A DNA stretch of 64,000 nt, taken from Candidatus Kapaibacterium sp. (GTDB lineage Bacteria; Bacteroidota; Ignavibacteria; Kapaibacteriales; UBA7675). The stretch spans positions 1 to 64,000 of the forward strand of contig JANQRB010000175.1 of the NCBI GenBank assembly GCA_028284775.1, written 5' to 3'. Below the pieces are notes generated by a model that made no database searches, was not told the DNA's origin, and saw only the letters and a list, made by a program, of their open reading frames with translations. Made by a program: the position numbers and the translations under genes. Positions 56,958-64,000 of this stretch are shown piece after piece. Position 1 is the first letter of the stretch. Every line of letters starts with the position of its first letter.

Positions 56958-57923
56958 ATGAAGAACTGTTTTCAATTCCTGTACAACACTATTGTTCTGA
57001 CGCTTTTGATGCTGATACTACCGGGCTGCAGTGATGATGATCCCGTCAGACCCGGCACACAAGATGATGTCGTGACAGTAGCGATCGAACCTTCCAGCAT
57101 CGAAGCGCCCCTGTTCAGCGAGCTGACCTTTCAAGCGACGCTGAGCACTATTCCCCAGAATGTTCGCTACGAATGGTCTGTCGGCGAGACGGTCTTTTCC
57201 GAGTTGCAAAACTTTGCCAAGCATATTTTTCTGCAGACAGGAACTTTTCAGATTGGCTATGCCGTCATCAACGCGTCGGATAACACAATTGTCGCATCCG
57301 CGACGGCGTCGGTGGTCATCACATCAAACCCGGACGCCGAAATCGAGTTTGCGAATATTCCCGAGCTGTCGATAGCCATGGGCAAATACGAAATCACCCA
57401 GGCTCAGTGGAGCGCGGTTATGGGAAACAATCCCAGCTTCTATGATGGAGTGAAGCGGCCGGTAGAGAAGGTGAGGATAGAGGATATCCAGGAATTCATC
57501 AGGCGCCTCAATGTGAGTTCGGAAGGTGTTCTCTATCGACTTCCAACTGAAGAAGAGTGGGAAGCAGCCTGCCGAGCCGGCACAACGACCGATTTCTTTT
57601 CAGGCAATCTGACACAAAATCCCGAAGCATTCTGTACGGACGAGATGGCCTTGAATGATGTCGCCTGGTACTGTCAGAATTCGGAATCTGTTACGCACGA
57701 TGTCGGTCTGAAAGACAGTAATGAATTCGGACTATTTGATACGCATGGCAATGTATGGGAATTGTGCTCGGATATCGATGTCGAGACCGAACGCAACGTT
57801 ATCAAAGGCGGTTCGGCCCTGGACAAAGCCTTTCAGTGTCAGGCAGGCTTCCGCGGCAATCGGGTTTTTAACGGCGATTTCTCACAATATGTTGGATTCA
57901 GACTTGTGAGAGAAGACGAGTAG
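56958..57923 (+). CDS. SUMF1-domain lipoprotein (second of tandem pair)
   Basis: A 321-aa lipoprotein with the same layout as the 55058 protein: lipobox LILPGCSDDD, the PKD-like part (LTFQATLSTIPQNVRYEWSV) and the SUMF1 domain (GKYEITQAQWSAVMGNNPSF, YRLPTEEEWEAACRAG, NEFGLFDTHGNVWELCSD). Long stretches are identical to the first copy (SIEAPLFSELTF differs only before it; DIDVETER, KGGSALD). It is the product of a fairly recent duplication. The start ATG 56958 is preferred because the signal peptide begins there; the frame extends to 56889. Confidence 0.9.
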   Translation: MKNCFQFLYNTIVLTLLMLILPGCSDDDPVRPGTQDDVVTVAIEPSSIEAPLFSELTFQATLSTIPQNVRYEWSVGETVFSELQNFAKHIFLQTGTFQIGYAVINASDNTIVASATASVVITSNPDAEIEFANIPELSIAMGKYEITQAQWSAVMGNNPSFYDGVKRPVEKVRIEDIQEFIRRLNVSSEGVLYRLPTEEEWEAACRAGTTTDFFSGNLTQNPEAFCTDEMALNDVAWYCQNSESVTHDVGLKDSNEFGLFDTHGNVWELCSDIDVETERNVIKGGSALDKAFQCQAGFRGNRVFNGDFSQYVGFRLVREDE

Positions 57924-58001
57924 GCCGGAGAGACCGAAGGGCCCCCTTGGGAGACATTGGCGCTTCACATTGTTGCGCTCAGGAACACTGTGGACAATGC
58001 G

Positions 58002-58069
58002 GAGCGCTTGTTTAATCCCCCGTCGGCGCTATGGCGAGCGCTTGTTTAATCCCCCGTCGGCGCTATGGC
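58002..58069. repeat. Exact 34-bp tandem duplication at cupin gene 3' end
   Basis: The 34-bp unit starting GAGCGCTTGTTTAATCCCCC occurs twice without change, at 58002-58035 and 58036-58069. The second copy contains the stop codon and last codons of the cupin gene (minus strand), so the first copy is a spare, out-of-gene copy of the gene's 3' end. Confidence 0.9.
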
Positions 58070-58417
58070 GCTGGTCTCGACCATTAACATAACAGTTTTA
58101 ACCGGCGCTTTCGGAAAGTGCGGCAGCCCCTTGGGAATTGTCACGGCCTGACCGGGGCCAAGTGTTATGCTCCGATCTTCAAGCTCGATAATCAGCTTGC
58201 CCTCGATGACGTAGAAAAACTCGTCGTCATCCTCGTGGGTATGCCAGTGGAATTCGCCCTGCACGATGCCGATTCTGACGACGCTATCATTAACCTTGGT
58301 CAATGTCTGATTGAACCAGGGGTCCTTGCACTGCGCCACAATTGTCGGGATGTCGATGCGCTCCAGCGCCGGGAATTTCACATCCAGGTTGATATGATAT
58401 TTCTGTTCGGAATTCAC
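58046..58417 (-). CDS. Cupin domain protein
   Basis: A 123-aa single-cupin protein with motif 1 in FHWHTHEDDDEFFYVIEGKL (two His, one Glu, as in metal-binding cupins) and motif 2 PGQAVTIPKGLPHFP (one His). The metal site looks complete. It begins with GTG at 58417, overlapping the stop of the ABM gene by 4 bp (GTGA). It is the last gene of the four-gene decarboxylase operon, and its last codons lie in a 34-bp tandem duplication. Likely cytoplasmic; probably binds or isomerises a small molecule of the pathway. Confidence 0.9.
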   Translation of the reverse strand: MNSEQKYHINLDVKFPALERIDIPTIVAQCKDPWFNQTLTKVNDSVVRIGIVQGEFHWHTHEDDDEFFYVIEGKLIIELEDRSITLGPGQAVTIPKGLPHFPKAPVKTVMLMVETSAIAPTGD

Positions 58418-58734
58418 GACTTCTCCTTGTTTAAACTAAAGTTGATTTCATAGTGCCGCACCTCCCGGTCGAAGTCCAGCATCATCGCCCGCGCTTCAGC
58501 GGGAACAACGGCCTTCGTCAGTCCTTCACCGCTGAAGGACCGAATACTGTCCAGCGACTCCCAGGTAGTAACAATACAGAATTCAACGCCGGCATCGATA
58601 TTTCTGCGGAGAATCTGCGCGCCTCGGAAACCGGCCAGCCTTTCCAGGGTGGGGAATGTCGACAACTGTAAATGACGAATATAGTCTTCGGCGCATTCCT
58701 GTTTGACGATACCGCGCCAATGCCGTGCTATCAT
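58414..58734 (-). CDS. Antibiotic biosynthesis monooxygenase (ABM) domain protein
   Basis: A 106-aa ferredoxin-like ABM-domain protein (MIARHWRGIVKQECAEDYIR, then FRGAQILRRNIDAGVEFCIV and TWESLDSIRSFSG). Proteins of this fold are cofactor-free oxygenases or haem-degrading enzymes, and many have no known activity. It overlaps the cupin and the thioesterase genes by 4 bp each (GTGA and ATGA), so the three are translationally coupled. The start ATG 58734 is chosen over 58746. Confidence 0.9.
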   Translation of the reverse strand: MIARHWRGIVKQECAEDYIRHLQLSTFPTLERLAGFRGAQILRRNIDAGVEFCIVTTWESLDSIRSFSGEGLTKAVVPAEARAMMLDFDREVRHYEINFSLNKEKS

Positions 58735-59135
58735 TGCGACTCCCAATTTTGTTTGACAAATGCCGGCAGGGGGCAGGCTTTGCGCCGTTCGAGATCAACA
58801 TGCGCGGCAACCAGCGTCATTTCCGCCGCGAGTACTTCCTTCTCCGCATTAAACATTTGGTGTTGACAGCGCAGCGTCTTGTTGTTAACTTCTGTCACGC
58901 TTGAGCGGATAAAGACATTGTCGCCCGCAAGCAATTCTCGTTTATACAGGATGTGCTGATCCAGCGCTGCCATGCCTCGATTGTGCTCTCTGAAGTAGCC
59001 CGGCGTCAGGCCGACCACAGCAAAGAGATTACAATTCGCCTGATCGAATTTTTCGACATAAAATTTAACATTCATGTGCCCAAAATGATCGCAATTCCAG
59101 GGATAGACTGTTCCGCGAAAGCACATCGTTTCCAT
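58731..59135 (-). CDS. Hot-dog acyl-CoA thioesterase
   Basis: A 134-aa hot-dog fold protein of the 4-hydroxybenzoyl-CoA thioesterase type. WNCDHFGHMNVKFYVEKFDQ shows the 'D..gH.n...Y...f..a' signature, and the aspartate that activates water fits CDHFGH. It should hydrolyse a short acyl-CoA or aromatic acyl thioester. It is followed by the ABM gene with a 4-bp overlap, and preceded by the decarboxylase after 27 bp. The start ATG 59135 is clear. Confidence 0.9.
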   Translation of the reverse strand: METMCFRGTVYPWNCDHFGHMNVKFYVEKFDQANCNLFAVVGLTPGYFREHNRGMAALDQHILYKRELLAGDNVFIRSSVTEVNNKTLRCQHQMFNAEKEVLAAEMTLVAAHVDLERRKACPLPAFVKQNWESQ

Positions 59136-59162
59136 ATTCCGCCTTTCCAGATTGATGAGTGA

Positions 59163-60656
<1,494 letters not shown>

Positions 60657-60747
60657 GGCTTCAGAGCTCCGGACTATTGTAAATTTTGTTGGCCAAATGT
60701 AGAACGAATCGATATATTAGAAAAATGAAAGTTTTTCCCGATTAGTA

Positions 60748-60760
60748 TGAATAGAATTCA
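60748..60760. promoter_or_regulatory. MetR-type operator TGAA-N5-TTCA
   Basis: TGAATAGAATTCA is an exact match to the MetR consensus TGAANNWNNTTCA, inside a larger perfect inverted repeat ATGAAT-AGA-ATTCAT (60747-60761). It lies 3 bp before the MetR-like LysR gene and 91 bp before the decarboxylase, in the shared divergent promoter region. This is where a LysR-family protein would bind to control both. Confidence 0.8.
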
Positions 60761-60763
60761 TTC

Positions 60764-61684
60764 ATGGAACTTCGCCATTTGAACCTGGTCAAGGCGGTAG
60801 CCGAGCAGGGCACGCTCACCAGGGCCGCCGAACGGCTTGCCCTGTCGCAATCAGCGCTGAGCCATCAACTGAAGGAAATCGAATCCACCTGCGGTGGACA
60901 GGTTTTTAATCGCGTTAACAAAAAGATGGTCCTGACGACGCTAGGCAACAGAGTCTTGCAGATGGCAACGGCCGTGCTGCATGAGTTGGATAGCGGATTG
61001 GCGGACATTAAACATATTGCCGCCGGTGAAAACACTTCGATTCGAATCAGCACTCAATGTTATACCTTTTATCATTGGCTCTCGGATGTCCTGCGGCAAT
61101 ACCAGTCCGTCTACCCCAAGTCCGAGGTGCAGGTCGTGACGGACGCCACCTATCGCGTCCTTGGCTGGCTCGAACGCGGCAAACTGGATCTGGCGATAGT
61201 CAACTATAAGCCTGACCCTAAAGTATTCAACATCCAGGAGCTGTTTGAGGACGAGTTGCTTGTTTTACTCAGTCCGGAGCACACACTTGCCCGAAAGGAC
61301 TACATCCGCCCGCAAGATTTGACGGATATCCATTACATCACTTATGCACTTCCCAAAGGGCAATACGGCAAAACCTATGAGCAGGTCTTCGCAGCCAACA
61401 AGATCGAGCCGCGGCGCATCGTTCAGGTAGAATTGACGGAAGCCATCATCGAGATGGTCAAGGCCAACCTCGGAATCTCAATCCTGGCGAAATGGGCGGT
61501 GGAACCGCACCTGGAACAAGACGGCATAAAAGTATTGCCTCTGACTAAAGACGGCACACGACGCCGGTGGTATGCAGCAACGCTTCCTTTTCGGGAAACG
61601 CCTCAACACTTTGTGGCGTTTATTGAGATTCTGAAAGGATTGGGCCGGAAGGCCGGCGGAGACCGAGGATTCTTATCGCCCTGA
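60764..61684 (+). CDS. MetR-like LysR family regulator
   Basis: A 306-aa LysR protein. The HTH is MELRHLNLVKAVAEQGTLTR and SQSALSHQLKEIE, which follows the MetR pattern ('tQSALSHQ...lE'). The co-inducer domain also matches MetR (SIRISTQCYTFYHWLSDVL for RIAIECHSCIQWLTPAL). E. coli MetR uses homocysteine as co-factor; here the ligand is unknown, but a MetR-type box immediately upstream supports the assignment. It is divergent from the decarboxylase operon. No methionine gene is beside it, so the regulator has probably been adapted to a different local pathway. Confidence 0.9.
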   Translation: MELRHLNLVKAVAEQGTLTRAAERLALSQSALSHQLKEIESTCGGQVFNRVNKKMVLTTLGNRVLQMATAVLHELDSGLADIKHIAAGENTSIRISTQCYTFYHWLSDVLRQYQSVYPKSEVQVVTDATYRVLGWLERGKLDLAIVNYKPDPKVFNIQELFEDELLVLLSPEHTLARKDYIRPQDLTDIHYITYALPKGQYGKTYEQVFAANKIEPRRIVQVELTEAIIEMVKANLGISILAKWAVEPHLEQDGIKVLPLTKDGTRRRWYAATLPFRETPQHFVAFIEILKGLGRKAGGDRGFLSP

Positions 61685-61970
61685 TTTCTCAATACATCAC
61701 AATTCGCGATTTCCATCATCAATGTACGGTCCGACCACGATTGGACCCGAGCTGCATTTTTTTTGCAACCTTATTCAAACAAAATGCTCTCTCTTCATTA
61801 TTCCGGTACTCGCGCGGAGACCTTTTTATGGCGTAGCGCGAAATTCTGTACTAATTTAGGCGAGCGACCTGCAAGCCGGGCCATCGCTCAAATTCATTTT
61901 AACGACGTATCCGAGTTCGAATTCCCAAAACTGCGAACTCCTGCCCCTTCCATCGACTAACGGAAAAACG
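61685..61970. other. Spacer before the T9SS monooxygenase gene
   Basis: No gene is present. It holds the promoter of the following gene, but no consensus is clear. Confidence 0.35.
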
Positions 61971-63566
61971 ATGTTCAATCGCCTCTTGCTTCTTGTGATT
62001 AGCGCGGCAACGCTCTTCGCGATGTCTCCCTTAAGCGGCCATGCCGCCGATCCGACCTTCAGTCAGGATATTGCCCCGATCATTTTCTCGAATTGCGTAT
62101 CCTGTCACCGGCCGGGCGAAGTAGGCCCCTTTCCCCTGCAAAGCTTTGAGGATGTATCCAATCGCGCACAGATGGTAAAGGCGGTCACGCAGTCGCGCTA
62201 TATGCCGCCCTGGAAAGCGGCGCCCGACTTCGGCGAATTTGCCTACAATGCCGGACTCACGCAGGAAGAGATCGACCTGATTGCCGCCTGGGTCGATGCC
62301 GGCACCCCGCCCGGCGACCCATCGCTGACGCCGCCGCTGCCAACCTTTCAGGAGGGCTCGCAGCTCGGTGTCCCGGACCTGGTATTGTCAATGGAGGAAG
62401 CCTGGGCTATAAAAGACGATTTCAGCGACGAGTATCGCAACTTCGTGATCCCGACCGGGCTGACGGAAGATAAAATCGTTGCCGCGATCGAGTTTCGTCC
62501 CGGCAACCCCAAGGTGGTTCATCATGCTATTGTCTATGTCGATGCGGAAGGCGAGGCGCGCAGCCGCGACGCCGACGATCCGGGCTACGGTTATACCAAC
62601 TTTGGCGGGCCGGGCGTCGATGCAGCTAAATTTTATGAAGGTTATGTACCGGGCCGGAAGGTCGACTTTTTTCCTGACGGCATGGGAATGGAGCTACCGG
62701 CGGGCGCGGATCTGATTCTGGCGCTACACTACGCGCCTTCGGTGACGCCCGAGACGGACCAGTCTTATGTCAACATCTTCTTCGCCAAGGAAGGCCCCGG
62801 CGAGGCGCGTATTGTCTACCAGGAATTCGTCATGTCGCCCTTTTTTATTGAAAACGGGCAACCCTTCATTATTCCGCCCAACCAGGTCAAGACCTTCACC
62901 GGCCGATTCCGCGTACCCCAGGACGTATCCCTTATGAGCATTGCCCCGCATCAGCATCTGCTGGGACGATCGGTGAAGGCATACGGCGTCAAACCCAACG
63001 GCGACACGCTGCCCATGGTCTCGATACCCGATTGGGACTTTAACTGGCAGGGCTCCTATCGCTTCAAAAAGTTGATGCACGTTCCCGCCGGCACCGAGCT
63101 TGTCTATCAGGCCACGTATGACAATACAAGCAACAATCCGGCGAATCCCAACTCGCCTCCGCGCACCGTGCGTTGGGGCGAACGGACCAGCGATGAAATG
63201 TTCTTAAGTTCTTTTCAGTTTCTGGATTACATGCCGGGCGATGAGTTAATCGAACTCGAGACCGATGGCGCAACAACACGTGCTGAGGAAGCGGCGGTCA
63301 GCAATACCCACAATGTGCGCATGCAGCCCAATCCCGCGCGGAAGCATCTACAGTTAAGTTTTGACCTGCCGCAGGCGGCCGCCGTAAGCCTTGAAATCAC
63401 TGACATCCGCGGCGCCATATTGCTGACTCCCCTGCAGGATCGACAGTTTGCATCCGGCCGTCAGGTCGTGGAAATCGACGCGAGCCCCCTGCCGCCGGGT
63501 ACCTACTACTGCCGCTTTCAGGCCAATGATTTCAGCCTGGCGCAGCGTCTTATCATTGTTCGCTAG
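61971..63566 (+). CDS. T9SS-exported haem c / copper monooxygenase-like protein
   Basis: A 531-aa secreted protein. A signal peptide (LLLLVISAATLFAM) is followed by a cytochrome-c-like haem motif CVSCH (42-46) and a Trp-Pro module (RYMPPWKAAP). The copper type II ascorbate-dependent monooxygenase (PHM-like) core is at ~150-420. Copper ligands seem present: VVHHAIVYVD (His184/185), ILALHYAP (His253), IAPHQHLLG (His327/329) and SDEMFLSSFQ (Met410). The type A T9SS sorting domain ends the chain (VRMQPNPARKHLQLSFD to RLIIVR). Such proteins hydroxylate organic substrates with O2 and a two-electron donor; the haem domain could supply electrons. A redoxin gene follows after 6 bp. Confidence 0.9.
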   Translation: MFNRLLLLVISAATLFAMSPLSGHAADPTFSQDIAPIIFSNCVSCHRPGEVGPFPLQSFEDVSNRAQMVKAVTQSRYMPPWKAAPDFGEFAYNAGLTQEEIDLIAAWVDAGTPPGDPSLTPPLPTFQEGSQLGVPDLVLSMEEAWAIKDDFSDEYRNFVIPTGLTEDKIVAAIEFRPGNPKVVHHAIVYVDAEGEARSRDADDPGYGYTNFGGPGVDAAKFYEGYVPGRKVDFFPDGMGMELPAGADLILALHYAPSVTPETDQSYVNIFFAKEGPGEARIVYQEFVMSPFFIENGQPFIIPPNQVKTFTGRFRVPQDVSLMSIAPHQHLLGRSVKAYGVKPNGDTLPMVSIPDWDFNWQGSYRFKKLMHVPAGTELVYQATYDNTSNNPANPNSPPRTVRWGERTSDEMFLSSFQFLDYMPGDELIELETDGATTRAEEAAVSNTHNVRMQPNPARKHLQLSFDLPQAAAVSLEITDIRGAILLTPLQDRQFASGRQVVEIDASPLPPGTYYCRFQANDFSLAQRLIIVR

Positions 63567-63572
63567 GAATTG

Positions 63573-64000
63573 ATGTCCATGAAGAAATTCGGCACACGAC
63601 TTCTGGCATTGAGCTTCATGTTCACGGCAGGCGGACTGCTGTTCGCGGGCATCCTGCCGACGGCTTCGCTGTTTGAACTGGAGCTGGATCGCGCCGGCGG
63701 CAATCCGGAGCGTCTGGATTTTGTGAGTGAGAATCCCGCAACCGTCTTCATTTTCCTGGCGGAAGGCTGCCGCATCTCCCAGGACTATTCATTGACGCTG
63801 CGCAGCCTGCATAAAACATTTGCGCCGCAGGGCTTGCAATTTCGCGGCGTCTTCCCCAATGCCTTTTCCAGCGACTCCTCGGTCTGTGCTTATCGTACAA
63901 AATACAAAATCCCCTTCCCGCTTCTGCTCGATCATAAGCAGCAATTGACGAAATCTCTCGCGGCGCGCATCACACCCGAAGCTATTGTCGTCCTGCCGTC
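63573..64000 (+). CDS. Redoxin domain protein, 5' part only (cut by right edge)
   Basis: An open frame from the ATG at 63573 (second ATG 63579) to the window edge, at least 142 codons. The N-terminus has a hydrophobic export signal (ALSFMFTAGGLLFAGILP). The visible part has a thioredoxin-like fold: FIFLAEGCRISQDYSLTLRS, with one cysteine where peroxiredoxin/AhpC-TSA-type redoxins have theirs, and PFPLLLDHKQQLTKSL. It starts 6 bp after the stop of the monooxygenase gene, so the two are almost certainly cotranscribed. It may maintain or reactivate the copper protein or supply electrons; this is inferred from the pairing. The C-terminus lies outside. Confidence 0.85.
   Translation, partial: MSMKKFGTRLLALSFMFTAGGLLFAGILPTASLFELELDRAGGNPERLDFVSENPATVFIFLAEGCRISQDYSLTLRSLHKTFAPQGLQFRGVFPNAFSSDSSVCAYRTKYKIPFPLLLDHKQQLTKSLAARITPEAIVVLP

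Overview
This window comes from a member of the Bacteroidota or a close relative, most likely a Saprospiria-type lineage with moderately high GC (judged by eye). Five large secreted proteins end in the ~80-residue 'PNP' domain recognised by the type IX secretion system (T9SS). There are also Bacteroidota-typical secreted proteins: a tail-fibre-like repeat protein, a 3-coathanger-stack protein and a TonB-plug-containing alpha-2-macroglobulin. Few starts have a clear Shine-Dalgarno sequence. No rRNA, tRNA, phage, integrase or transposase gene was found. The layout is chromosomal: mostly single genes or short operons separated by unusually large, repeat-bearing gaps.

Layout. 1-1.9 kb: 5' part of a TPR/HTH regulator on the minus strand that runs off the left edge. 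2.8-5.6 kb: VOC protein, AraC regulator and an LpxD-like acyltransferase. 6-7 kb: secreted proline-iminopeptidase-like hydrolase, then a mosaic repeat array (6.9-7.8 kb). 8-9.4 kb: GIY-YIG protein and an ArsR/SRPBCC operon with two operator-like palindromes. 9.7-22.3 kb: alpha-helical TPR-like protein, Asp-box propeller exported by T9SS, second TPR-LuxR regulator, a 1488-aa alpha-2-macroglobulin and an AlkD-like protein. 22.6-27 kb: ArfB and a 1139-aa beta-helix T9SS protein.

27.3-34.0 kb is the most notable block. Five tightly overlapping genes encode a small helical protein, a MoxR AAA+ ATPase, a bpX-like protein, a von Willebrand A/beta-propeller protein and a bpX6-like/TPR membrane protein. 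It matches the predicted NTP-dependent MoxR-vWA-beta-propeller conflict (immunity-type) systems, which are little characterised experimentally. 35-42 kb: third TPR-HTH regulator and three secreted proteins. 42-51 kb: small hypothetical genes, zinc-ribbon and SAP proteins, then redox, isochorismatase, porin and MATE genes. 50.5-53.3 kb: operon of two pirins and an AraC regulator. 53.6-57.9 kb: T9SS propeller and a tandem pair of SUMF1-domain lipoproteins. 58-61.7 kb: four-gene decarboxylase/thioesterase/ABM/cupin operon divergent from a MetR-like LysR gene with a MetR-type box between them. 62-64 kb: T9SS-exported haem/copper monooxygenase-like protein followed by a redoxin cut by the right edge.

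Two repeat families stand out. One is a ~130-150 bp intergenic element with two hairpins, present four times (two in each orientation). The other is a local mosaic of at least seven B modules and five A modules. Family assignments rest on motifs recognised by eye; no database search was run.
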